Below, piece after piece: positions 42,901 through 51,457 of a stretch of 64,000 nucleotides of DNA. A program made the translations under genes and the position numbers. The notes beneath the pieces are model-generated. The model was not told the origin of the DNA. It worked only from the letters and a program-made list of their open reading frames with translations, and did not search any database. This stretch comes from Streptomyces lucensis JCM 4490 (lineage in GTDB: Bacteria; Actinomycetota; Actinomycetes; Streptomycetales; Streptomycetaceae): NCBI RefSeq assembly GCF_014650035.1, contig NZ_BMUE01000008.1, forward strand, positions 124,001-188,000, in the 5' to 3' direction. Positions within the stretch are counted from its first letter, which is position 1. Every line of letters starts with the position of its first letter.

Positions 42901-44370
42901 TCAACGGCCCCTCACGGATGCCTCGTTCGGGGTGGTGACCGCTTTTGCGTCGGTGGAATGTTGCGGCGCCGCGGGGTCTTGGCCGGGCGTGGGCCTCGCC
43001 AGCCACAGGCCGGTGAGTACGGCGGTGGCCAAGGTGACGGTGCCGGCAGCGAGGAAGGCGCTGCCGAGGCCGGCCTCGAGGGAGGCGCCGCCGGATTGCC
43101 GGGTGCGGACGATGGCTCCGAGCACCGCGACGCCGAGCACCGCGCCGATCTGCCGGGTGGTGCTGCTGATGCCTGATGCGAGGCCGCCTTCCTGCGGGCT
43201 GACCGCTTGGATGGCGGCGCCTGTCAGTGGGGACATGGCGAGGGCGAAGCCGATGCCGGCGAGTCCCAGCCGCCACCACATGTTCCCGTAGCCGGTGTCA
43301 GCGTGGACCATGCCGAGCGCCAGCAGCCCCACGCCGGCCAGGACCAGGCCGGTGGTGACCACGAGTCGGAAGCCGTACCGGGCGGCGAGTCGGCCCGCGT
43401 ACGGGCTGACGATCACCATGGCGAGGGACATCGGCAGAGTCTGCAGGCCGGCGCGCATGATGGAGCTGCCCTGGACGTAGACGAAGAACTGGGAGAAGAA
43501 GAACGACGAGCCCATGAGCGCGAACCCCACCACGACCATGGCGGTGTTGGACACGGTGAACAGGCGCTGCCGGAACAGCCGCAGCGGCAACATCGGAGCG
43601 GAACGTCGGCCTTCGACGGCGACGAAGGCGGCGAGGAGGACCACCGCGGCGGCGAAGCTGCCCAGGATGACCGGTGAGGTCCAGCCGCGGGCACCCCCCT
43701 CGATCAGCCCGTAGGTCAGTACCCCCACCGCCAGAACGGACAGCACCGTGCCCGGGATGTCGATCGCAGGAGCGCTCGGGTTGCGGGACTCGCCGAGGTG
43801 GCGCAGGCCGACCAGCAGCAGGACCACGCCGATGGGCAGATTGACCAGGAAGATGGCGGGCCAGCCGAAGGCTTGTGTCAGCACGCCGCCGGCCACGGGG
43901 CCTGCGGCCAGACCGATTCCGCTGAGTCCGGCCCACAGCCCGATCGCCTTGATTCGTTCTTGCGGCACGGGATAGGCGGCGACGAGCAGCGCGAGCGAGG
44001 CAGGGCTCAACGCCGCGGCCCCGATGCCCTGCAGCACCCGGCCGACGACCAGCCAGCCGAGTGAGGGCGCGAGGCTGCACAGTAGCGACGCGGCCGTGAA
44101 CACCGCCCCGCCGGTCAGGTACACCCGCTTGCGGCCGAATCGGTCGGCGAAGACACCGCCCGACAGCAGCAGCATGGCGACCAGCAGTACGTACGCGTCG
44201 ACGATCCATTGCAGTCCGGTCAGCTGAGTGTGCAGTCGGTGCTGCATATCGGGCAGTGCCGCTCCGACGATCGTGTTGTCGAGCAGGACCATGAACTGGC
44301 CCAGGCAGGTCACCGTGAGCAGCACGGCCCGGTTCCATCGACTGCCTACGGGCGCATGCGGTGCGGCCAT
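42901..44370 (-). CDS. MFS multidrug efflux transporter, DHA2 (14-TMS) family
   Basis: The 489-residue membrane protein has about 14 hydrophobic helices. Motif A-like GGVFADRFGRKRVYL and motif C-like GLSGIGLAAGPVAGGVLTQA identify a proton-driven drug exporter of the EmrB/QacA type. ATG 44370 follows GAGGGGGAA; the upstream in-frame extension lacks a ribosome binding site. It is divergent from a TetR gene, and the shared 149-base region holds two palindromic operators, so substrate-induced derepression is expected. Confidence 0.94.
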   Translation of the reverse strand: MAAPHAPVGSRWNRAVLLTVTCLGQFMVLLDNTIVGAALPDMQHRLHTQLTGLQWIVDAYVLLVAMLLLSGGVFADRFGRKRVYLTGGAVFTAASLLCSLAPSLGWLVVGRVLQGIGAAALSPASLALLVAAYPVPQERIKAIGLWAGLSGIGLAAGPVAGGVLTQAFGWPAIFLVNLPIGVVLLLVGLRHLGESRNPSAPAIDIPGTVLSVLAVGVLTYGLIEGGARGWTSPVILGSFAAAVVLLAAFVAVEGRRSAPMLPLRLFRQRLFTVSNTAMVVVGFALMGSSFFFSQFFVYVQGSSIMRAGLQTLPMSLAMVIVSPYAGRLAARYGFRLVVTTGLVLAGVGLLALGMVHADTGYGNMWWRLGLAGIGFALAMSPLTGAAIQAVSPQEGGLASGISSTTRQIGAVLGVAVLGAIVRTRQSGGASLEAGLGSAFLAAGTVTLATAVLTGLWLARPTPGQDPAAPQHSTDAKAVTTPNEASVRGR

Positions 44371-44434
44371 GGGATTCCCCCTCAATCGTTGGTTGCGTCC
44401 GGTCGCGGTCGACGCGGGTGGCGATACCACCGAA

Positions 44435-44465
44435 CACCTAACGCAGTCATTGACTGCGTTAGGTG
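44435..44465. promoter_or_regulatory. 31-base perfect palindrome, TetR operator O1
   Basis: CACCTAACGCAGTCA (44435-44449), central T, and TGACTGCGTTAGGTG (44451-44465) are perfect inverted repeats. The site lies between the divergent efflux and tetR genes, 65 bases from the MFS start. Confidence 0.88.
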
Positions 44466-44486
44466 ACTGTAGGCGGGCCCTCCCCC

Positions 44487-44509
44487 AAACGCAAGTCGCG
44501 ACTGCGTTA
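44487..44509. promoter_or_regulatory. Second, imperfect TetR operator O2
   Basis: AACGCAAGTCG and CGACTGCGTT (44488-44508) repeat the core of the first palindrome with one inserted base in the left arm. It is only 11 bases before the tetR start, consistent with autorepression. Confidence 0.75.
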
Positions 44510-44519
44510 AGGTGGGGGC

Positions 44520-45086
44520 ATGAACGAGCGACAGCGAGCCCGGCGGCCCGGCGGGCGCAGCGCCCGCGTCGGCGCGCAGGTGCACCAGGCCGTCACCGAC
44601 CTGATCAGTGAGCGCGGCTACGGCAACTTCACCGTCGGCGAGGTCGCAGCTCGCGCGGGCGTCGCCGACAGCAGCATCTACCGCCGGTGGGGCAGCCTGG
44701 AAAACCTGCTCACCGACGTGGCACTCACCCGCCTCAACGCGCAGTCGCCGATGCCCGACACCGGCAGCCTCGCCGGCGACCTCCGCACCTACGCGGCCCA
44801 AGTGGCCCGCGAGATCACCGGACCCGACGGTCCGGCGGTGCTGCACCTGGCCGTCGCCCTGTCGAGCAGCGGTCAGCAGGGCCTGGAGGCTGGTGCCGAC
44901 CTCCGCGCCGAACGCACCCGGCAACTGCAGTCCATGCTCGATCGCGCGCGCGACCGTGGCGAGCCCGCACCCGACGTGTTCGACGTGCTGGACCACATCC
45001 TGGCCCCGATGTATATCCGCGTCTTGTTCGGCATGGTCCCGCTCACGCCGGACTACATCGACGGGCTGGTCGACCGATTGCTGTGA
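44520..45086 (+). CDS. TetR-family transcriptional repressor
   Basis: This 188-residue regulator has an N-terminal helix-turn-helix typical of TetR (VHQAVTDLISERGYGNFTVG, ARAGVADSSIYRRWGSLENL) and an alpha-helical ligand-binding domain. TetR repressors leave DNA when their ligand binds. Divergent placement and shared operators indicate it represses both the DHA2 pump and itself. GTGGGGGC precedes ATG 44520 closely. Confidence 0.94.
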   Translation: MNERQRARRPGGRSARVGAQVHQAVTDLISERGYGNFTVGEVAARAGVADSSIYRRWGSLENLLTDVALTRLNAQSPMPDTGSLAGDLRTYAAQVAREITGPDGPAVLHLAVALSSSGQQGLEAGADLRAERTRQLQSMLDRARDRGEPAPDVFDVLDHILAPMYIRVLFGMVPLTPDYIDGLVDRLL

Positions 45087-45585
45087 CCGCAAACCCGGTT
45101 CCCGCGATCAGCCCTCGGACGCGGCGCCAGGACTCCGCAAGGTGCTCGCCGACACGCCCTCACCAGCTCAAGCATCCGGCCCTTGGCCGGCCCACGCGGC
45201 CCAGCTGCATCCGTCGGTCAACGGGCTGCCGCTGCGGATCAGACGAAGTCGGCGGTCATCGACTTCGCGACCATCCTGCGGCGGGGGCTCCAGAGCCCTT
45301 GCCACCGGTCGACGGCCGGACACGTCCGAACCGCTGCCCGGCCACCTGGCGTTGCTGGAGATCGACAGCGTTGCAGAGCAACGCTTCGGCTACGCACTAG
45401 CTGCCGAGCCTGTGACCGGCCCACACCGGGGGGTGAGAGGCAACAACGCTCGCGCAACAGGCAGTCGGTACTGGCCCGCTTTCGAATCGTGGACTGCAAC
45501 ACCTCCCGTGTCATCCATCCTGGTTCTCCTTCCGCAAGTGGCCGGAGGGAAACCAAGTCCCGCCCCAGCAGGGCGGGTCGGATGA
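45087..45585. other. Intergenic region, no gene recognised
   Basis: Open frames run through this stretch on both strands, but none shows a family signature or ribosome binding site. Confidence 0.45.
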
Positions 45586-45843
45586 ATGGAGCGCATGGTG
45601 GACTGCCCTCTGCTGTCGTTGAGATCGGCCCTGGTTCTCTTGCTCGCTCTGCTCAGCGGAGCGGCGGCAGGCGGCCTGACAGCCGTAGGCGGGGAAGGCA
45701 CCGCGCGCAGCCTGCTCGCGGGTCTCGCCGTTACCGGACTGGCCGTGCCGTTCTTCAACCGCATCATCGCCGCCGAGGCGGGCGCTGCCCAGCGACCGGC
45801 TCCAGCGGGTGTCAGCGCGGCCGAGGGAGAGAGCAATGGGTGA
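45586..45843 (+). CDS. Small membrane protein coupled to the HTH/receiver gene
   Basis: The product has up to 85 residues with two hydrophobic segments (LRSALVLLLALLSGAAAGGL and SLLAGLAVTGLAVPFFNRII) and a hydrophilic Ala/Pro-rich tail. The stop TGA (45841-45843) lies inside the next gene, overlapping it by 8 bases, so the two are likely co-translated. A later start (45595 or 45598) is possible. No family recognised; it may be a membrane partner of the receiver protein. Confidence 0.6.
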   Translation: MERMVDCPLLSLRSALVLLLALLSGAAAGGLTAVGGEGTARSLLAGLAVTGLAVPFFNRIIAAEAGAAQRPAPAGVSAAEGESNG

Positions 45844-46912
45844 GCTGCGGCCTCTTGGAGAGGACCTCAACAGTGCCTCCCGGGCCTTGGCCGAGGCATT
45901 GCGCGAACTGTTCGAAAGCCTTCACGTGTCCGTCCGCCGCTATGCGGCCCGGCGCCGGCTCGATCCTGGCTCGGTCTCTCGGTACCTGAACGGCACCCGC
46001 TTACCTCCATGGCAGGTGATCAGCGACCTTTTCACCGATGTCGCCGAACACCGCGGGACCGCGGTGACCACCGAGGCCATCGAGTTGGTGCGAGGCCTGT
46101 ACGGATCGGCCGTGGACGCCGCCTCGTCGCCCAAGCACGCAGTGGAGATCCTCGAGCAGCAACTGGCCGACGCCGACCATGTCTCCCGGCGCTCCAGCGT
46201 CCGTGGTGACGTCCTGGGCGATGCACTACTGGACCGGACCCAGCGCATCGCCGACCTGGAGACGCGGCTGAGCCAACTGGAGGCCGACCGCATAGCGGAG
46301 CAGAGGCGCGCGGACGCGCTCGCGGAGGCGCATCCGGACGTCTACGGGCTCGTCCAGGAACGCAACGCGCTGCAGCGGGAAGTCGAGCGCCTCGGAGCGG
46401 CCTTGCAGGAGGCACAGGCTCAGCGTGCCGCAGCGGAAGGACGCTGCGACCTGCTCGAACGCCAGCTGGATGCCATCGAGAAAGCAACCACAGCCGTGCT
46501 GCCGGCGGGGCAGCAGAGCATGCCCAAGATCCTCGTCGTCGACGATCAGCCGGACAACCTTCTGGCTATGACCGCGGTCTTGGCGACGCTCGAGCAGGAG
46601 CTCGTCACCGTCTCCTCGGGCCGGGAGGCTCTCAAGGCGCTGCTCGACCACGACGACTTCGCCGTCATCATCATGGACGTGCAGATGCCGGAGATGGACG
46701 GCTACGAGACCTGCGCTCACATCAAACGCCGCCCGAGGACCCGGGACGTCCCCATCATCTTCCTCACGGCCATGGGCACGGAGTCCGAACACTCGGCCCG
46801 CGGATACGCTGCCGGCGCCGTCGACTACATCAGCAAGCCGTTCGACCCGTGGGCGCTGCGCGCCAAGGTCGCCGTGTTCACCTCCATCTACTTGGAGCGG
46901 CACAGTCAGTAG
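45836..46912 (+). CDS. Orphan response-regulator-like protein: HTH, coiled coil, C-terminal receiver
   Basis: The 358-residue protein has reversed order for a response regulator. Residues about 20-70 form a helix-turn-helix (VSVRRYAARRRLDPGSVSRY, LNGTRLPPWQVISDLF). Residues about 100-220 are rich in heptad-like Leu/Glu/Arg, a probable coiled coil (RIADLETRLSQLEADRIAEQ). Residues 231-345 form a receiver: KILVVDDQPDN, phosphoacceptor Asp281 in VIIMDVQMPEMDG, Thr in IFLTAMG, Lys in DYISKPF. No kinase gene is adjacent. ATG 45836 has GAGGGAGAG upstream. It could be a phospho-switched DNA-binding protein or a scaffold in a sigma/anti-sigma-type network. Confidence 0.85.
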   Translation: MGELRPLGEDLNSASRALAEALRELFESLHVSVRRYAARRRLDPGSVSRYLNGTRLPPWQVISDLFTDVAEHRGTAVTTEAIELVRGLYGSAVDAASSPKHAVEILEQQLADADHVSRRSSVRGDVLGDALLDRTQRIADLETRLSQLEADRIAEQRRADALAEAHPDVYGLVQERNALQREVERLGAALQEAQAQRAAAEGRCDLLERQLDAIEKATTAVLPAGQQSMPKILVVDDQPDNLLAMTAVLATLEQELVTVSSGREALKALLDHDDFAVIIMDVQMPEMDGYETCAHIKRRPRTRDVPIIFLTAMGTESEHSARGYAAGAVDYISKPFDPWALRAKVAVFTSIYLERHSQ

Positions 46913-46979
46913 GCCCGAGGGACAGGCGTGACACCGCCTGGTTCCGTAGGCACGGAAGACACGGGACCGGGCGGGCAGG

Positions 46980-47999
46980 TCACGGATATCCGCTCCGCGT
47001 CGGGTGAGCACGCGCGCGCCGCCGATCGGCAGGTGTGCCCCGATGTCTGGCACCGCCTTCGAGGGCACGAGTACGCACAGTCGCACCGGTCGGTTCGGGT
47101 CGGCTCTCCTTGGGTCCCGTCCGAGGACGAGTAGGGGGAGTCGGTTGGGAGGCGGTGAAGCTGCCGAGGAAGTTCAGCGCCTGCTCGGCAGGACTTCCGG
47201 GCGGGGCCGTGTAGATCGCAAGGAGGTGGTGGGCTGCGCCGGCGACCTGGAAGGTCTCGTAGTTGAGCGTTACGTCTCCGACGGTGGGGTGCCGGAAGCG
47301 CTTGGGGCCATGGGTCTTCTCGTGCACGTGGTGGCTGGGCCACAGTTTGCGGAAGGTCTCGCTGCCCAGTGACAGTTCACCGGCTGGGTGTACGAGCTCC
47401 GGGTCGTGCGGGTGACGTCCGGCGGCCATGCGCAGGATGCCGACCGTGGTGCGCGCGGCTTCCACCCAGTCGAGATGGATCTCTCGCGCGTCAGGATCCA
47501 GGAAGATCCGGCGGGCCATGTTCCGCTCGCGCGGTGCGAGGTTGGGGAAGTCGGCGATCAGCGCGGCGGCCAGCCGGTTCCAGGCCAGGACGTCGTTGCG
47601 GTCATTCATGATCACGGCAGGGATGATCGGAATGCCTTCGACGAGCTGCCGAAGTGTGGAGCGCAGCACGTCGCCCCGTTCACTGGCCGCTGCCGTGGCT
47701 GTGGCCCGGCGGGGCGGCCGGGCCAGGTCGTACAGGTGGGCGCGCTCGGCAGACCCGAGCCGCAGTGCCCTGCCGAGCGCGTCCAGGACCTCGTCGGAGG
47801 GGCGATCGGCGCGTCCCTGCTCCAGGCGGACGTAATAGTCGGTGCTGAGCCCGGCGAGCTCCGCGACCTCTTCGCGGCGCAGGCCAGGCACGCGGCGCCG
47901 GCCGGTCGTCGGCAAGCCCGCATCCGCGGGGTGACACCAGAGCGCGCGGGCCCGGAGGTAGTCACCGACGCTGGTGACGATCACGCTCCTGTCGGTCAT
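46980..47999 (-). CDS. XRE-family regulator with MmyB-like ligand-binding domain
   Basis: The product has 339 residues. An N-terminal helix-turn-helix has the motif RREEVAELAGLSTDYYVRLE and QGRADRPSDEVLDALGRAL. It is followed by the MmyB-like PAS-type domain (NDRNDVLAWNRLAAALIADF; RNMARRIFLDPDARE) common in Streptomyces. These proteins usually repress a divergent gene, here the truncated MFS starting 106 bases away. The last about 45 residues (PTRPRTGPKESRPEPTGATV onward) are unlike the family, suggesting that the normal stop was lost and the frame extended. Confidence 0.9.
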   Translation of the reverse strand: MTDRSVIVTSVGDYLRARALWCHPADAGLPTTGRRRVPGLRREEVAELAGLSTDYYVRLEQGRADRPSDEVLDALGRALRLGSAERAHLYDLARPPRRATATAAASERGDVLRSTLRQLVEGIPIIPAVIMNDRNDVLAWNRLAAALIADFPNLAPRERNMARRIFLDPDAREIHLDWVEAARTTVGILRMAAGRHPHDPELVHPAGELSLGSETFRKLWPSHHVHEKTHGPKRFRHPTVGDVTLNYETFQVAGAAHHLLAIYTAPPGSPAEQALNFLGSFTASQPTPPTRPRTGPKESRPEPTGATVRTRALEGGARHRGTPADRRRARAHPTRSGYP

Positions 48000-48104
48000 G
48001 CGCCCCAGTATGGGGGTGCCGTCACGGTCGGAAGGTGGCCCTGTCATCCCCAGCAGAACGGCCCTCTCTTCATCCGCCGATGGCCCTCACCAACGATCGA
48101 GGGC

Positions 48105-48721
48105 ATGTCCACACCCTCCTCTCTCGACAGCAACCGTCCCGATCCGGATCCCCCTCGTAGTGCGAGCAATGCCGAAGCCGCCTCGTCACTCGGGCCGGCC
48201 CCAACCCGGCCTGCGGATGACAGCGGGCGCGGCTACTGGCCTACGGTGGTCGCGGTCGGGTCCGCCAGCATGATGCTGCCGTTCTCCGTGACCGGGGCCC
48301 TTCCGAGTATGGCGGCGCACCTGGGCTCCTCGGTCGGCGCTGCGCAGTGGATGCTGAACGCCTTCAACATCACCTTCGCCGCGTTGCCGCTCGCGGCCGG
48401 CAGCCTCGCGGACCGCCTCGGCAGGCGCCGCGTCCTGCTGACCGGTATCGCACTGGTCGGGGCGGTATCGCTGCTGGTCGCGCTGGCGCCTTCCATGACG
48501 GTCGTCGATGTGGCCCGGGCAGTTCAGGGGTGCGGGGCTGCGGCTGTCTTGTCGTCGGGTGCAGCGGTGCTGGCTCACTCCGCCTCCGGGCGGCGCCGCC
48601 GGTTGGCCTTCGGCATCCTCGGCTCTTCCTTCGGCACAACATCCTTGCGGCCCTTTCCACGCTCGGCGCGACCCTCACCTACCTGGCGCTCGCGCCCCAC
48701 CGCGCCGCTGAGCAGCCCTGA
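48105..48721 (+). pseudogene. MFS transporter remnant (internal deletion and frameshift)
   Basis: From ATG 48105 the frame encodes the first five or so helices of a DHA2-type exporter (MLPFSVTGALPSMAAHLGSS; GSLADRLGRRRVLLTGIALV). It breaks just after AFGILGSSFG. The extreme C-terminus (NILAALSTLGATLTYLALAP, HRAAEQP, stop) follows at once in another frame. About 250-300 residues have been lost, so it cannot transport. Its divergent XRE regulator remains intact. Confidence 0.8.
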
Positions 48722-48875
48722 CGCCGCCACACCGCATCTCGATGAACCACAAAACGTCGATCAGGGCTTCGGCCAAGGCGTTAGCCAGAGCTCTGCCTAC
48801 CGTTTCGGCCGTGACGACAGAGGCGGCGTCGTCCGGGTCCATCCGCTCGTCTTCACTGAACGAGTACACAGGCAT
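48675..48875 (-). CDS. Possible small hypothetical protein
   Basis: From ATG 48875 the frame reads MPVYSFSEDERMDPDDAASV then VTAETVGRALANALAEALID and VLWFIEMRCGG, an amphipathic helical pattern with protein-like composition. The C-terminal 15 residues look like noise and overlap the MFS remnant. No ribosome binding site is clear. It may be a real small gene or a remnant. Confidence 0.25.
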   Translation of the reverse strand: MPVYSFSEDERMDPDDAASVVTAETVGRALANALAEALIDVLWFIEMRCGGVRAAQRRGGARAPGR

Positions 48876-49231
48876 GAAGGCCGACTCCCAGCAGGTCACG
48901 GCAGCAGAGTCCGGCCATCCCGCCACACACCACAGACATCACCCTCAGTCAGCCCACCACGGAAACTGAGCCATCGCCGTCCTGATGCGGCTGGTCGTGG
49001 TCGCGTGCGAGCCCTGCAGCACTCGCAGTCGAAAGCCGACACCGACTGCCCGCAGCAACCGGGCGGGACTCGCCGGGGCAGGCGGGGCCCACCGTGGCGA
49101 TACCGCCGGCCGGTGTCTGTTCGTCTCGTCCTGCGGGCGATTCCCCGAGTGCCATGGCCTGCCGCTGAGGCGAGTATGGAACAAGTGCCGTGCGTGCCCG
49201 TGAGGGCATGCGAGCGCGAGGTGTCTGGACG

Positions 49232-50863
49232 ATGACGCATCAAAGTCGTGGGAGAACGCTGTGCCGGCGGGCCCAGGTGGTTGCCGCGGTGGTGTACGCG
49301 GGTGTGCTCGGGGCGGTGCTGCCTGGATGCGCCGGCACGGGTGCAGCCACCAGCAGTCCGTCCGCCGAGGCGTCGCTCGCCCCGACGCCGCCGAAGCAAC
49401 CGCCCCCTCAATTGACGCGGGCGCAGGTGGGAGGCGCCGTGGGCCGGCTCGACGGCCTGGTGGGGGACGCGATGCGGAAGACGGGGGTGCCGGGGGTCGC
49501 CGTGGGCGTCGTCCACCAGGGCAAGGTCGTGTACGCCAAGGGCTTCGGCGTCCGCGAGCTGGGCATGAGCGGCAAGGTCACTCCCGGAACGGTCTTCCAG
49601 CTGGCGTCTTTGTCCAAGCCGCTGTCGTCCACCGTCGTCTCCGGGGCCGTAGGGCACAAGGTGGCCGGCTGGAACGACCGGATAGTCGACCATGATCCTG
49701 GCTTCGCGCTCAAGGACCCGTACGTGACGGCGAACGTGACGGTCGCGGACCTGTTCTCACACCGCAGTGGACTGCCCGACCACGCCGGTGACCTGCTGGA
49801 GGACCTCGGCTACCAGCGCGACTACATCCTGCGGCACCTGCGGCTCGAGCCGCTGACTGCGTTCCGCGCGACCTACGCCTACACCAACTACGGCCTCACC
49901 GAGGCGGGCGTGGCGGTGGCCGACGCGGCGAAGACCAGTTGGCCGCGGCTGGCTGCGGACACGCTGTTCAAGCCGCTGGGCATGGGCCACTCCAGCTATC
50001 GGCGAGCCGACTACGACAAGGCCGCGGACAGGGCGTCCGCCCACGTCGAGGTCGACGGACGCTGGAAGCCCTCCACCACCGAGAACGCCGACAGCCAGGC
50101 ACCCGCGGGGGGCGCCAGTTCGAACGTCGACGACCTGACCAAGTGGATGCGCCTGCAACTGGCCAACGGTGCCTTCGACGGGAAACAGCTGGTCGACCCG
50201 GCAGCCCTGGACCAGACCCGCATCCCCCACGCCGTCGCGATGGACCCACTCGCCCCGGCAGGTGAGCCGGGCTTCTACGGGCTCGGTTGGAACGTCGGGT
50301 ACGACGAGCGCGGACGGCTGCGCCTGAACCACTCCGGCGCCTTCGATCTCGGCGCCGCGACCGAGGTCACCCTGCTGCCCAGCGAAGGGCTCGGCATCGT
50401 GGTCCTGACCAACGGACAGCCCATCGGCGTGCCCGAGGCGGTGGCCGCCGCGTTCTTCGACATCGCCCAGAACGGCAAGCAGACAGTCGACTGGCTGGCC
50501 TTCTACCGGAAAGTGGTGCAGGCCGCCGCCTACACGGGCGCCTCACCGACGAACTACGCCAAGCCGCCCGCCAACGCCACCCCGGCCCAGGCAAGCGACG
50601 TCTACACGGGCACCTACGCGAACGACTACTACGGGCCGCTCACCGTCACCCGCGACGACAGCGGCAAGCTGAGCATGACGCTGGGCCCACTGAAGATGTC
50701 GTTCCCCCTGAGGCATTACACCGGTGACACCTTCAGCTACCGGACACAGGGCGAGAACGCTGCCGGCCTGTCCGGCGTCACGTTCCACACCCGTTCCGGC
50801 AAGGCCACGAGCGTCACCATCGAGCACCTGGACGCAAACGGACTGGGCACCTTCAACCGCTGA
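49232..50863 (+). CDS. Serine beta-lactamase-like hydrolase, exported lipoprotein
   Basis: This 543-residue class C beta-lactamase/DD-peptidase-fold protein has a lipoprotein signal (VVYAGVLGAVLPGC, lipobox LPGC). Catalytic motifs are SLSK (SxxK, in LASLSKPLSS), YTN (YxN, in YAYTNYGL) and HSG (in LNHSGAFDLG, the KTG-equivalent). A C-terminal lipocalin-like DUF3471-type domain (YTGTYANDYYGPLTV) follows. Most relatives are esterases or D-amino-acid peptidases rather than antibiotic-destroying enzymes. The in-frame start at 49190 is less likely because ATG 49232 begins directly before the basic signal region. Confidence 0.92.
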   Translation: MTHQSRGRTLCRRAQVVAAVVYAGVLGAVLPGCAGTGAATSSPSAEASLAPTPPKQPPPQLTRAQVGGAVGRLDGLVGDAMRKTGVPGVAVGVVHQGKVVYAKGFGVRELGMSGKVTPGTVFQLASLSKPLSSTVVSGAVGHKVAGWNDRIVDHDPGFALKDPYVTANVTVADLFSHRSGLPDHAGDLLEDLGYQRDYILRHLRLEPLTAFRATYAYTNYGLTEAGVAVADAAKTSWPRLAADTLFKPLGMGHSSYRRADYDKAADRASAHVEVDGRWKPSTTENADSQAPAGGASSNVDDLTKWMRLQLANGAFDGKQLVDPAALDQTRIPHAVAMDPLAPAGEPGFYGLGWNVGYDERGRLRLNHSGAFDLGAATEVTLLPSEGLGIVVLTNGQPIGVPEAVAAAFFDIAQNGKQTVDWLAFYRKVVQAAAYTGASPTNYAKPPANATPAQASDVYTGTYANDYYGPLTVTRDDSGKLSMTLGPLKMSFPLRHYTGDTFSYRTQGENAAGLSGVTFHTRSGKATSVTIEHLDANGLGTFNR

Positions 50864-50945
50864 CGGCCTGCGTACCGAAGCCCCGAACGAGCTGGCCGAC
50901 CAGGCCGACCATAGCGAGGACCGCCCCACGGCATTCCCGCCTCCC

Positions 50946-51020
50946 TCACAGCAGGTGGAACCCCGACGCCCGGTCGCGGAAGACGACGGGGCGGGAGACG
51001 GGGTGGATGCCGGGCCTCAT
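50946..51020 (-). pseudogene. Truncated ribosomal protein L31 type B (24 codons)
   Basis: ATG 51020, with GAGGAAGGA upstream, opens a 24-codon frame beginning MRPGIHPVSRPVVFRDRASG and ending FHLL-stop. This is the N-terminus of zinc-independent L31 (RpmE2; normally about 80-90 residues, M-x-PGIHPxYxPVVFRDxxxxxxFL). The remaining two thirds are absent. It directly follows the L33 gene, as L31B often does in actinobacteria. Confidence 0.75.
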
Positions 51021-51070
51021 GGAATGTCCTTCCTCGGCAACCTCCCACGCCGGGCGACGAAGGGCGGGTG

Positions 51071-51235
51071 TCAGCGTTCCTCGCGGAACGGCACATGCTT
51101 GCCGATCACGGGGTCGTACTTGCGCAGGACCAGCCGGTCGGGATCGTTCAGACGGTTCTTGCGGGTCACGTGGACGGCTCCGGTACCCGCCATCGATCTC
51201 AGCGTGACAACGGGCCGCACGGTGCTGCGTGCCAT
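51071..51235 (-). CDS. rpmG: 50S ribosomal protein L33, zinc-free (C-minus) paralogue
   Basis: The 54-residue ribosomal protein begins MARSTVRPVVTLRSMAGTGA. It contains VTRKNRLNDPDRLVLRKYDP and ends VPFREER, unmistakable for L33. It has no cysteines, so it is the zinc-independent paralogue that replaces the Cys4 version under zinc limitation. ATG 51235 has GGAAGGAG eight bases upstream. A TTGACA lies at 51302-51297 (minus strand). I did not find a Zur box (TGAAAATxATTTTCA-like) upstream, although such paralogues are usually Zur-regulated. The truncated L31 gene follows after 50 bases. Confidence 0.93.
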   Translation of the reverse strand: MARSTVRPVVTLRSMAGTGAVHVTRKNRLNDPDRLVLRKYDPVIGKHVPFREER

Positions 51236-51457
51236 GAGCGGGCTCCTTCCCTTTGTCTTCCATGGAGCCGATTGACTCGGTCATGCCAGACAGCCATGTC
51301 AACCACACCACCCGGCCCCGCATTCCCGCCGGTCAGCGACATTGAAAGTGCACGTCTTGCGCCGACGCGGGCGACGGGGCCGTTGGCCACCTCGCGCTCG
51401 GAGAGCCGTGAGTCACCGGGTTCCGAGATCACCTGGGCGCCGATAGCCTGCACGTCC

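Noticed and set aside
42401..43279. A long minus-strand frame rich in Arg/Pro/His.
   Set aside because: It shadows the DHA2 transporter gene in another frame and has no family signature or ribosome binding site.
51236..51330. Zur operator upstream of zinc-free L33.
   Set aside because: No TGAAAATxATTTTCA-like palindrome was found by eye. Only a TTGACA hexamer is present.
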